Source: Methylobacterium gnaphalii
GTDB lineage: Bacteria > Pseudomonadota > Alphaproteobacteria > Rhizobiales > Beijerinckiaceae
Direction of reading: 5' to 3'
DNA length: 64,000 nt
NCBI RefSeq assembly: GCF_007992215.1
Contig: NZ_BJZV01000014.1
Coordinates: 1-64,000 of the forward strand
Shown here: positions 37,062 to 45,529 of the stretch, in pieces
Layout: every line of letters begins with the position of its first letter
Position numbering within the stretch: position 1 is the stretch's first letter
Position numbers and translations under genes: made by a program
Notes under the pieces: model-generated
Databases searched by the model: none
What the model saw: only the letters and a program-made list of their open reading frames with translations
What the model was told of the DNA's origin: nothing

Positions 37062-37730
37062 ATGCGCGAGCCAAGCCCGCAGCGGGACCAGCGCGAGATC
37101 ATCGTGCCGCGCGATATGCGAGCCGGGAAAGCCGTTGCCAAAGCGGCGCCGCGCCGCGCCGCACGCGCGCAATCCTCCGGCTCGGCGACTGCTGAATTCC
37201 TTGCAACGACGGCCGCGTTCGGCCGCTGGATTGCCCGGACCTGCATCACCCGTCCCGGCGAAGCCTTGGGCTCCATGGCGGCGCTGGTGGCAGTTGGCTA
37301 CGTCAGCGTGAACGCGCTCGGCCGCCAGTCAGGACCTCACCCGGCCCCGATTCTCCCGAAGGCCGCGATCCAGCAGGCGAAGGCCGCACCGGCGCCTCCT
37401 GTGACCCCGCCCGTGGCGCCTGTCGCTGCAGCGGCGGAACCGCACGCCCGTGAGAAGGCCCCCGTCCGCGATGCCATCGGTGACATCCTGCGCACTCCTA
37501 GTGACACCACGGCCTCGGTGACGCCGAAGACCGTCGACAAGGTTGTACAGGCTCAGCGGGCACTGGCGAAGCTCGGCTACGGCACGATCAAGGCCGACGG
37601 CGTGATGGGACCGGCGACGAAGGCGGCCATCGAGAAGTTCGAGCGCGACCGCAAGCTTCCTGTGACAGGAGAAGCATCGGGCCGGACGCTTCGTGAACTC
37701 GCCGCCAAGGCCAGCGCGGCCAAGGGCTGA
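37062..37730 (+). CDS. Membrane-anchored peptidoglycan-binding protein
   Basis: A 222-residue protein with a basic N-terminal cytoplasmic part, a membrane helix at about 70-90 (EALGSMAALVAVGYVSVNAL), a Pro/Ala-rich linker (APPVTPPVAPVAAAAEP) and a C-terminal peptidoglycan-binding type 1 domain with VQAQRALAKLGYGTIKADGV and AIEKFERDRKLPVTG (~160-200). It probably reaches the periplasm. ATG 37062 sits after GAAGGAG. It follows the histidine kinase by 55 nt, suggesting an envelope or cell-cycle link. Confidence 0.8.
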   Translation: MREPSPQRDQREIIVPRDMRAGKAVAKAAPRRAARAQSSGSATAEFLATTAAFGRWIARTCITRPGEALGSMAALVAVGYVSVNALGRQSGPHPAPILPKAAIQQAKAAPAPPVTPPVAPVAAAAEPHAREKAPVRDAIGDILRTPSDTTASVTPKTVDKVVQAQRALAKLGYGTIKADGVMGPATKAAIEKFERDRKLPVTGEASGRTLRELAAKASAAKG

Positions 37731-37779
37731 CCGCGACGGCGAAGGTGCAGAGGCGCGCCCGACGCGCTATCGCGGAGCC

Positions 37780-38118
37780 ATGCCTCGTCTCCGCGCCGAT
37801 TTCTGGGTCTCCGCGCATCTGCGCCGCCTTGCCGTTGAGGGCATTCCTGCGGTCCAGCGCCGGCGCGGCTCGCCAGAGGCAGGCGCAATCTTTCTCAAGG
37901 TCGACCGCCTGAACGGCACCGCCGATCTTTATGGCCCGGCTCCGCAGGCGCTGATCGAGGCGGATGACGGCGAGCGGCGCTTCTCAGCGATCTTGAAGGG
38001 CGCGGACGGCGCCGATGTCGAGACGCGCATCGCCAAAGAGATCCGCTTCGACGAGGATCTGTGGATCATCGAGATCGACGACCGCGACGGACGCCACGGG
38101 CTCGAGTTGGTGGAGTGA
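37780..38118 (+). CDS. DUF1491 family protein
   Basis: A 112-residue protein whose start MPRLRADFWVSAHLRRLAVE, central GSPEAGAIFLKVDRLNGTAD and LYGPAPQALIEADDGERRFS match DUF1491 as I recall it. ETRIAKEIRFDEDLWIIEID is the C-terminal signature. Family function is unknown. ATG 37780 was chosen over an upstream frame that overlaps the previous gene. It lies 49 nt after the peptidoglycan-binding gene. Confidence 0.8.
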   Translation: MPRLRADFWVSAHLRRLAVEGIPAVQRRRGSPEAGAIFLKVDRLNGTADLYGPAPQALIEADDGERRFSAILKGADGADVETRIAKEIRFDEDLWIIEIDDRDGRHGLELVE

Positions 38119-38174
38119 TGTTGGTCGATCGACGCGGGCCGCGGAAGGCCGATCCGATCGGCCGGGGACCCGCT

Positions 38175-39269
38175 TCAACTCGTCTGCCGAATGCGGGTTG
38201 GCAGGATGTTGCGAGCGGAGATGCGCTCCGCCGCCGGCCGCGGCTTTTCAGTATCCGGAGCATAGTATGGACGGTGCTCTGCGCTGGCTGCCCGCTCCTG
38301 CAGCCGGACGTCGAGGACGGCCGCCAGGAGATCGCGGGACGCGGGACGCGTCAATGAGCGGAAGAGCTGCACGAGCGAGAAGACACGGTCGGCCGAGCGA
38401 GCGACGGTCGCATTCAGCGTGAGGAAGACGTAGACCGCCTCCGCCTCGCTGAGATCGGCCGCGCGCAGGGCAAGCGTCAGGAGATCATAGCGCGAGGCGG
38501 GATTTGGCGCCGAAGCAAGGAAATTCGCCGGAAGGCCGAGCGCCCCGGCAAGCGCCGCGGTAAAGCCTTTGACATCGCCATTCCGCGATAGGCCCGTGAG
38601 CGTCTCGCCGAGGCCGCGTGGAGCTGGCGGATGCGAACGCAGGGCTGCCGTGGCTGCAACCGCCTCATGGATCTTCAGCCGCACGGCCGGCTCTGCATGC
38701 AGCCAGAGCGGGGCGAGATCGGCAGCGGCGATATCGGAGCGCGCGAGCAGGGCGGCTGCGACATCGCCGTCCTGACGTGCTCGGTTCATCAGATCGTCAA
38801 AGCCCGCGCGGTCGAGCGCCGCATCGGACGTGGCTGGCTGTGTCGGCGCGGCAGGAGAGCGCCTTGAGCGCAGGTCGCGCTCGGCCCGGGCCGCAATGGC
38901 CGCGCCGATATCGGCGCCCGATTCCAGCGCGGCGGCGATGACACTTGGCTCCAGCACCACGGCAGAATCGATCACTTCCCTGCAGGCCTCGCCGCCGCGG
39001 GCGGCCAAAGCGGCAAGCACGGCCTGCGGCGTCTCAGGGCAAGGCGCGAGCTTGCGAGCGACGGTAAGCAGCGTCTCCTCGTCGACGGTCGAGATCAGGC
39101 CGGTCGCGAGAGAGGCGAAGGAGGACAGCACGGCCCGGTCGCGGATCGGCGCGGCCAGGAACAGATCGGTCTGAACCCTTAGGATCACCGGTTTCAGATC
39201 GAGCCCTGGATCGCGCGAGAGCTCGATGAGGCCGGTCATGTCCGGCGTGTCAATGACGGATGAGGTCAT
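38175..39269 (-). CDS. DUF2336 family protein
   Basis: A 364-residue helical, Ala-rich protein with TGLIELSRDPGLDLKPVILR at the start and repeats of helical hairpins; the FARSDRVFSLVQLFR-type segment near residue 300 and DLLAAVLDVRLQERAASAE end the domain. It fits the DUF2336 family, whose function is not known and which I recall as alphaproteobacterial. It is convergent with the DUF1491 gene, 56 nt apart. Confidence 0.75.
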   Translation of the reverse strand: MTSSVIDTPDMTGLIELSRDPGLDLKPVILRVQTDLFLAAPIRDRAVLSSFASLATGLISTVDEETLLTVARKLAPCPETPQAVLAALAARGGEACREVIDSAVVLEPSVIAAALESGADIGAAIAARAERDLRSRRSPAAPTQPATSDAALDRAGFDDLMNRARQDGDVAAALLARSDIAAADLAPLWLHAEPAVRLKIHEAVAATAALRSHPPAPRGLGETLTGLSRNGDVKGFTAALAGALGLPANFLASAPNPASRYDLLTLALRAADLSEAEAVYVFLTLNATVARSADRVFSLVQLFRSLTRPASRDLLAAVLDVRLQERAASAEHRPYYAPDTEKPRPAAERISARNILPTRIRQTS

Positions 39270-39365
39270 GGGCTTTCGATTACGCAGAACTCGCTTTGCC
39301 CAGGTTAAGCGAGTTTGCGTGAATCGAGCTTTAAGCCGGCGTGACCGCGGTTGTCCCGGCCTCGC

Positions 39366-40892
39366 TCACGAGAGGCCGCGCAGTTCGGGCGTCTCGTTCC
39401 TGCCGGCAGGCTGCCCGGCCTTGAAGACGGGGGGAACGGGCGGCGTACCGCTGTCGACGGGAGAGGTGCTTCTGGCAGCCGCGTCGCTCATCGGCTTGAG
39501 CGGCCCTGTACCGGGTCCATGATCGCCGGACGTGGACGGGCCTTTCCCCACGTCAGACGCCTGCGTGGTCTCGGGCTCATGCTCGGCCTCCCGATCGGGG
39601 CCACCGAGCAGTTCCGGCGGCGTCTTCCACACGAAGGCGTCGACGCGGCCCGATATGGGCGAGACTGGGGCCCAGCGCTCCGAGACGATGCCGTCGGCGA
39701 TCCAGGCGGGATCGCGCGGGGCACGGGTGGCACGTGCCAACCATTCGCGGGCGCGGCCGGTCTCGGCGCCGTGCTCGGCCTGTTCGATCCGAGCCATCTG
39801 CAGGCAGGTGCGCACGGTCGGATGATCGGCGACGAGGGGCGCCAGCGTCTCCCGTGCCTTGGCAAAGTCGCGCGCTTCGGTCGCCGCCTGTGCGACCGCG
39901 AGCCGAGCCTCCGGATGCCAGCTCGACAGCCGGGCCAGCACCTCGGCGCGGTTGAGCCTGTCCTGCGTCGAATCGCCGGGACGCAGGCCAAGATAGACCT
40001 TGGCGAGGTCGGGATGCGGCTCGGCCTTCCACGCCGTCTGGAGAACCTTTGCAGCCTTGCGTAAGTCGCCCTTGCGAGCGAGCAGCCTGCCGGCGATGCA
40101 GGCAGCGGGCACGAGATCCGGTGCGAGGCTCACCGCCTTCTGCGCCTCGGCGAGCGCCGCTTCCGGCTCACCGGCCTCATGCTGCTGGGCCGAGGCGGTG
40201 AGCAGCACGGCGCGCTGGCGGCGGGCAGCACTCTTGTCCATCAGGCCGAGGGAAGCGCGGCGCTCGACCGTCTGCGTCGCGCCAGACCAGTCACCGTCGG
40301 CGCATTGTGCTTCGAGCACGGCATCGTTCGCCCAGGTCACGCTGGGTGCCAGACGTGCCGCCTCGATCGCGTAGGCACGCGCCGCCGAGTCATCCTCGCG
40401 GCGGCGTGCCTCGACATAGAGGCCACGCAAGCCGAGCACCCGCGTCTCTGGATCGTCGGCCATGCTGCGGAACGCCTTTTCGGCCGCGTCGCGGTCGCCG
40501 GAGATCTGGGCGGCCTGCGCCTTGAGCAGCAGGGTCAGCGGCTGCGCGCCGAGCAGGCGCTCGGCATCGCCGGCATGACGTCGTGCGGCCAGCGGATCGC
40601 CCGAGCCTACCGCGATCATCCCCCGCGAAAGAGCCGACATGCCCTTGGCGCGGCGGCGCTCCCGCGTCGAGCGGCTGAGGAAGCCGGGCAGCCCGATGAC
40701 GCCGCGCACCACAGCGAGGATGATCCCTACGACCAGCACCGCGACGAGAACACCAACCAGCGCCACGGCGAGGCTGACGCCAACTTCGTAACCGCTCCAT
40801 ACGATGGTGACCGTGCCCGGGTGGTCGGCGACCCAGACAGCGCCAACGGCGGCAATGGCCAGGAGGGCAAGGAAGACAAGGGCGCGCCACAT
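39366..40892 (-). CDS. hemY: HemY-like tetratricopeptide membrane protein
   Basis: A 508-residue inner-membrane protein of the HemY N-terminal family. Two membrane helices (MWRALVFLALLAIAAVGAVW, ~1-20, and VSLAVALVGVLVAVLVVGII, ~39-58) precede TPR-like repeats such as GDPLAARRHAGDAERLLGAQ and a Pro-rich tail. The ATG at 40892 is preferred over an upstream frame. In alphaproteobacteria this gene follows mic60 and hemD, as here. Its exact role in heme biology is not settled. Confidence 0.85.
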   Translation of the reverse strand: MWRALVFLALLAIAAVGAVWVADHPGTVTIVWSGYEVGVSLAVALVGVLVAVLVVGIILAVVRGVIGLPGFLSRSTRERRRAKGMSALSRGMIAVGSGDPLAARRHAGDAERLLGAQPLTLLLKAQAAQISGDRDAAEKAFRSMADDPETRVLGLRGLYVEARRREDDSAARAYAIEAARLAPSVTWANDAVLEAQCADGDWSGATQTVERRASLGLMDKSAARRQRAVLLTASAQQHEAGEPEAALAEAQKAVSLAPDLVPAACIAGRLLARKGDLRKAAKVLQTAWKAEPHPDLAKVYLGLRPGDSTQDRLNRAEVLARLSSWHPEARLAVAQAATEARDFAKARETLAPLVADHPTVRTCLQMARIEQAEHGAETGRAREWLARATRAPRDPAWIADGIVSERWAPVSPISGRVDAFVWKTPPELLGGPDREAEHEPETTQASDVGKGPSTSGDHGPGTGPLKPMSDAAARSTSPVDSGTPPVPPVFKAGQPAGRNETPELRGLS

Positions 40893-41057
40893 TCGGTCAA
40901 GAACTCCAGAACGTCGAATGGCCGGATCGCGACGGATCGGCCGCGCTAAACTGTTGCGGTGTAACACGGCCGGGCAGCGGCGCGGCATCCGCGCCGCCGA
41001 TCCGAGCCGCGATCGTCCACCCTACCTTCGGGTGGCTCTCGAAGTGCGTTGTCACCC

Positions 41058-43214
41058 TCAGCGGCCGGCAGCCGGCGCCTGGAGTTCCCTGAAAGCATCT
41101 GCCTGCAGGGCTTGGGCGGCGGCCCGGGCATCGGAGGCCGACTTCAGTCGCGCCCCGAACTCCTTGGCCTGAGCACGCGCATCTTCCGGCATCGCCGCGA
41201 AGGCCTTGGCCGCCGCGTCGAGACGGCTATGGTCGAGCGCGTCCTGCACCTTGGCCTCGGGCTCGTCATCCGCCGCCGGCGTCGCGGACGCCGTGTTGCC
41301 GGTCGAACCGACGCGCTTCACCTGCACCACAGATTCCGCCATGCCCAGCAGACGATCACCGATGCTCCCACTGGAAGCACGAGCAGACGCCCGGGCCGCG
41401 CGGCGCGAGGAGGCGATCTTCTCCGCGATCGGTCGGAATTCGTCAGCAAGTACGGATGCGGTCGGAGCCCCGGCATCGGCGAAGGCCGTCAGTGGCTGCA
41501 ACTGCGCGCCCTCCCCGGAATCATTACCGCGCAGGCTTGCGAGCGCGTCAGCGTAGGGAGCACCGGTCGCCAGCGCATCCGAGATGCGATTGGCTGCAAC
41601 GGCCCGCAACGCCGCCTGGACCGTCGCCGCTTTTGCGCTGCCGTCAATCGTCTTGTCGAGGGCAGCGATGCGGTCACCCTGCTCCTGGAGGCGACGATCG
41701 ATGGCTTTAGCCGCCTCCTCGGCCTGGGCCTTGCCGGCCTCGGCAGTCTGCCGGCTCGCCTGCTGCACGGCCTCGGTCACGGCCGCGATCCGGCTATCGA
41801 GCGATTGCTGCAGTTGGTCGAGGCGCTGGCCGAGCGCCTTGTCGGCCGCCTCGTTCGCCTTCGTGCGCGCCTCGACGTCCCTCTGAAGCGTGGCGAGTTT
41901 CGGTGCCAGATCCTCCTCCGGAACGGTAGCGCCCTGTGCCTGACCCTTGGTCTCGAGCGCCTTGAGACGCTCATCGATGTCCGCGAGACGAACTGGATCG
42001 TCCCCGTGAGCGACGGCCTTCGCGTCCGACCCCTGGTCGCGGCCGGGCTCCTCCTGCAAGGCCGAGACGCGCTGATCCAGCGCATCGAGACGCGCTACCA
42101 GATCCGAAGGTGCCACGGGCGCCCCCTCGGCAACCGGTGCGGTGGAACCCGACGCCTTCTGCAGTGCCTGATCGGCCTTCTCGACCGCGCCGGAGGCCGC
42201 CGCCTGAGCCTTGGTGATAGCCTCGGGGAGCGGCTTCAGTGCCGTCTCGTTGGCACTCACACGCTTGTCGAGCGCGGCGACGCTGCTGCTGGGGGCAAGC
42301 GATGCGATGCGCTTGTCGAGTTCGTCGAGCCGGGCACGGTCACCTTTGGATGCCAAGACGCCCGTCTGGGCGAGCAGGAACAACAGGAGTGCGCCGATCA
42401 CGCCACCGGCGAGGCCGGCAAAGGCCAAAGCGGCGAAGCCGGGGCCCTTGGATGCGCCGGCCGCTGCCGCAGGCGGCGGCGTGCTGCCGCCGTCCTTTGC
42501 TGCGGGCTTGGCGCCCGCTGGATCGCTGCTGCGGTTCGCCTTGAGATCGATGATCGGACCGTCGGTGAGCGCGTCGTCGCGGCCGACGCGCGCAGCGCCC
42601 TGCTGCGGCTTGGACGACGCGCCGGCGCCCGATGCGCCCGCGCTGGCACCAGGCTTCGACGCACCCGCACCGGCGGTGGTGGTCCCGGTGGCGCCCCCCT
42701 TGAGGGGTTCACTGGGTTTCGGCGCGCCGGACGAGGTCGAAGAGGAGGCTGGCGGGACCGCGCTGCTCCCGGTAGCTCCCGCCTTTGCCGGTTCCGTCGG
42801 TGCTGGACCGGATGTCTTCGAGGCGTCGGCGGCGGCCGCCTTCGGCACGGTTGAACTGGATGATGCGCTGGACGAGGCCGCGTTCGGGCTGGAACTCGAA
42901 GAGGCGGAGGATGCGGTACCGCCGGCAGCTCCTGTACTCTTCGCGGCAGCATCCTTGCCGCCACCTTCGGCGGCGGTCTTTGGTGTCTCAGAAGATTTCG
43001 TGCCGGCCGCACTCGACGAGCCCGCGCTGCTGCCGGCGGCGCCGGCCTTGGCCGGCTCGCTAGGCTTCTGACCCTCGGCAGGCTTTGGCGTCGCACTTGG
43101 CGCCATCGTGCTGCTGCCGGTCGAACCGGGTTTGGCCGGCGTCGATCCCGGCTTCCCGGAGGTCTCGTCCGGTCGGCCGCTGGGTTTGCCGCGCTCGTCT
43201 GCCGGTGATGTCAC
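41058..43214 (-). CDS. Alphaproteobacterial Mic60/mitofilin homologue
   Basis: A 718-residue protein. Residues 1-250 are a Ser/Ala/Pro/Gly low-complexity region; a membrane helix GFAALAFAGLAGGVIGALLL lies near 258-280; a long coiled coil (about 290-550, for example EKADQALQKASGSTAPV and DKALGQRLDQLQQSLDSRIA) follows, and the C-terminal part with LTAFADAGAPTASVLADEF resembles the mitofilin domain. The hemD-mic60-hemY order matches the locus described for bacterial Mic60. The low-complexity head is much longer than most. Confidence 0.82.
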   Translation of the reverse strand: MTSPADERGKPSGRPDETSGKPGSTPAKPGSTGSSTMAPSATPKPAEGQKPSEPAKAGAAGSSAGSSSAAGTKSSETPKTAAEGGGKDAAAKSTGAAGGTASSASSSSSPNAASSSASSSSTVPKAAAADASKTSGPAPTEPAKAGATGSSAVPPASSSTSSGAPKPSEPLKGGATGTTTAGAGASKPGASAGASGAGASSKPQQGAARVGRDDALTDGPIIDLKANRSSDPAGAKPAAKDGGSTPPPAAAAGASKGPGFAALAFAGLAGGVIGALLLFLLAQTGVLASKGDRARLDELDKRIASLAPSSSVAALDKRVSANETALKPLPEAITKAQAAASGAVEKADQALQKASGSTAPVAEGAPVAPSDLVARLDALDQRVSALQEEPGRDQGSDAKAVAHGDDPVRLADIDERLKALETKGQAQGATVPEEDLAPKLATLQRDVEARTKANEAADKALGQRLDQLQQSLDSRIAAVTEAVQQASRQTAEAGKAQAEEAAKAIDRRLQEQGDRIAALDKTIDGSAKAATVQAALRAVAANRISDALATGAPYADALASLRGNDSGEGAQLQPLTAFADAGAPTASVLADEFRPIAEKIASSRRAARASARASSGSIGDRLLGMAESVVQVKRVGSTGNTASATPAADDEPEAKVQDALDHSRLDAAAKAFAAMPEDARAQAKEFGARLKSASDARAAAQALQADAFRELQAPAAGR

Positions 43215-43343
43215 GGGCGTGTCGTCCCTCTTGTTCGGCTTCTGGCCGACGGTGGCAATCGCTCATGCCACCGTCGCAGAGGCCCTGCCGTCTTCCGCCG
43301 GCTTGCTTGGTCTCGTTGTCTCGCCCGGGCAAGGCCCTCGCGC

Positions 43344-44048
43344 TCAGACCGGTTTTGGGAGACCGGCCAAGAGCGCGTCCTCGCTCGGCTGTGCCGCAAC
43401 GAAATGGGCCGCGAGGCCGGCTTCGACCAGGGGTAAGGCCACGTCTGCGGACAGGCTGTAGTGATCCAATATCCGAAAGCGCGCGTCGAGTCCGCTGGAT
43501 TGCGTGAGCCGCAGAGCCGCCTCCGCGCTGCGGCGGGAATAGTGCAGCACCGCCGCGAGGCTGCCGTCGCGCAGTGCCTCCGCGACTGCGGCGGGGAGGG
43601 TGGCCACGGGTCGCGCAGCATAACACTCCCAGACGGCGAGGTCGTAGCCGGCCGTCACCAGACTTTCCGCCGGCTCTGCCTTGCGGTCCTCGCCGGCGAC
43701 GTGGAGCAGTCTCGCTCCGGGAGCCAACTGCGACCGTACCAGGCGGACCAATGCCACCGCGTCACCGCCCGCGTCATAAACCGGGTCGAGACCCGCCGCA
43801 CGAGCCGCTTCGGCTGTCCTGCCGCCGACGGCGAGCACCGGACTGGCCTCGTCCAAGTTGGATGTGGCGAGCACAGGGACAGCTTGGGCGCTGGTGAGCA
43901 GCACGGCGTCAAAACGCCCGGCCGGCCTCTTTTGCCTTGTGGGCGCCACCGTGAAGATCGGCGCAACGAGAGGCGCATGCCCGAGAACGCGCAGCTTCTC
44001 TGCCGTTCGCGACGCACCCGGCTCAGGGCGGGCGACCCAGATCCGCAT
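43344..44048 (-). CDS. hemD: Uroporphyrinogen-III synthase
   Basis: HemD closes hydroxymethylbilane to uroporphyrinogen III in tetrapyrrole synthesis. The ATG at 44048 gives 234 residues with RIWVARPEPGASRTAEKLRV, DAVLLTSAQAVPVLATSNLD and AAVLHYSRRSAEAALRLTQS, the two-domain pattern of the family, which is poorly conserved in sequence. It heads the mic60-hemY operon, 129 nt before mic60. hemC, its usual upstream neighbour, is not found between it and the divergent tsaD. Confidence 0.88.
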   Translation of the reverse strand: MRIWVARPEPGASRTAEKLRVLGHAPLVAPIFTVAPTRQKRPAGRFDAVLLTSAQAVPVLATSNLDEASPVLAVGGRTAEAARAAGLDPVYDAGGDAVALVRLVRSQLAPGARLLHVAGEDRKAEPAESLVTAGYDLAVWECYAARPVATLPAAVAEALRDGSLAAVLHYSRRSAEAALRLTQSSGLDARFRILDHYSLSADVALPLVEAGLAAHFVAAQPSEDALLAGLPKPV

Positions 44049-44218
44049 TCGAGCCCTCCCTCGGACCGACCACGCTGTTCGGCGGTGTCGATCTGCCGTA
44101 AACCCTCGGGCCATCCTTTTCCAAGTATGCTCGGCTTATCCTGGCTGGGCCGACTTTCGACCTGCCCCTCCCGGCGAATTAAGTCCGCCACGGCCAGCGC
44201 CTGCATGAGCGACATCCG

Positions 44219-45268
44219 ATGAAGATCCTCGGCATCGAGACCACATGCGACGAGACGGCTGCCGCAGTCGTCGCACGACTCGACGGCGACGAGCCGAGTG
44301 GGCACATCCTCTCCAACGAGGTCCTGAGCCAGATCGCCGAGCACGCAGCCTATGGCGGTGTGGTGCCGGAGATCGCGGCGCGCGCTCATGTCGAAGTGCT
44401 CGACCGCTTGATCGAACGGGCGCTGGACAAGGCCGGCACGACCCTGGCCGAGCTCGACGGGATCGCCGTGGCCGCGGGGCCCGGCCTGATCGGCGGCGTG
44501 CTCGTCGGCCTCGTCACGGCCAAGTCGCTGGCACTCGTCTCACGCAAACCGCTGCTCGCGATCAATCACCTCGAGGCCCATGCGCTGACACCACGGCTCA
44601 CGGATGGGATTGCCTTCCCGTACCTACTGCTGCTTGCCTCGGGCGGTCACACCCAGCTCGTGGCAGTGCGCGGCGTCGGCGATTACGTCCGGCTCGGTGG
44701 TACCATCGACGATGCCATTGGCGAGGCCTTCGACAAGGTCGCGAAGCTGCTCGGGCTCGGCTATCCGGGCGGCCCCGAGGTGGAGCGGATGGCCGAGGCA
44801 GGCAATCCGGAGCGCTTCGCCCTGCCGCGGCCGATGCTCGGACGGCGCGAGGCCGACTTCTCCCTGTCCGGCCTCAAGACGGCGCTGCGCATCGAGGCGG
44901 AAAAGATCGCCCCGCTAGCGCGCACGGACATCGCCGACCTCTGCGCGAGTTTCCAGGCCGCCGTGGTCGATGTGGTCGCTGACCGCGTCCGGGTGGCGCT
45001 CCGCGGCTTCGATGCGGTTGCTGGCCGACCGACCGCGCTCGTGGCCTCGGGCGGCGTCGCCGCGAACGGCGCCATCCGGCGGGCATTGGCAGCGCAGGCC
45101 GGGCAGGTCGGTCTCAGCTTCGTCGCACCACCGCTGCCGCTCTGCGGCGACAACGGTGCGATGATCGCCTGGGCCGGGATCGAGCGCCTGCGCGCTGGAC
45201 TCGTCGACGATCTCACGGCCCCGGCCCGTGCCCGTTGGCCGTTCGCCGTCGCGTCAACGGCTGCCTGA
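44219..45268 (+). CDS. tsaD: tRNA N6-adenosine threonylcarbamoyltransferase
   Basis: TsaD transfers threonylcarbamoyl to A37 of ANN-decoding tRNAs with TsaB, TsaE and TsaC. The 349-residue product starts [20 protein letters not shown]. The metal motif is NHLEAH near residue 117, with [24 protein letters not shown] and a nucleotide-binding [17 protein letters not shown] near residue 276, and [11 protein letters not shown]. Length is typical. It is divergent from hemD; 170 nt between starts may hold both promoters. Confidence 0.97.
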   Translation: MKILGIETTCDETAAAVVARLDGDEPSGHILSNEVLSQIAEHAAYGGVVPEIAARAHVEVLDRLIERALDKAGTTLAELDGIAVAAGPGLIGGVLVGLVTAKSLALVSRKPLLAINHLEAHALTPRLTDGIAFPYLLLLASGGHTQLVAVRGVGDYVRLGGTIDDAIGEAFDKVAKLLGLGYPGGPEVERMAEAGNPERFALPRPMLGRREADFSLSGLKTALRIEAEKIAPLARTDIADLCASFQAAVVDVVADRVRVALRGFDAVAGRPTALVASGGVAANGAIRRALAAQAGQVGLSFVAPPLPLCGDNGAMIAWAGIERLRAGLVDDLTAPARARWPFAVASTAA

Positions 45269-45529
45269 GGCGTCCGGGTATTGACCAAGCTGCTTATGCT
45301 GAGGCGGGGAACAGCGACCTCAGCATGAGATGCTAAAGACGCACATCTACAATGTCCGATGGATCTTATGGGCCGATCGGATCCTTAAATACTGATTTCA
45401 TCACGTATCTCGACCGAATGACGATCTGTCATTGGCAGAATGCGGCGAAAATGTGTGCTTTGAGCCGATGGTTGACCTTCAATCGCGGCCACCTAGCTTC
45501 CGGTCGTCTTCCACCGTCTTCGGAACGCA
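45269..45529. promoter_or_regulatory. Gap between tsaD and the MscS gene
   Basis: A perfect 8-bp stem TGCTGAGG/CCTCAGCA lies at 45297-45304 and 45318-45325, without a T tract, 28 nt after tsaD. A TTGACC...TAGCTT pair with a 16-nt spacer (45472-45499) lies about 30 nt before the MscS start and could be its promoter. The interval also has a less GC-rich segment around 45340-45440. No gene is supported. Confidence 0.4.

Noticed and set aside
35852..37276. A 474-codon - strand frame across the histidine kinase
   Set aside because: It is antisense to recognisable HisKA and HATPase motifs, has no SD and no family resemblance.
44049..44218. A missed hemC between hemD and tsaD
   Set aside because: The interval is only 170 nt and neither strand encodes anything resembling porphobilinogen deaminase motifs.
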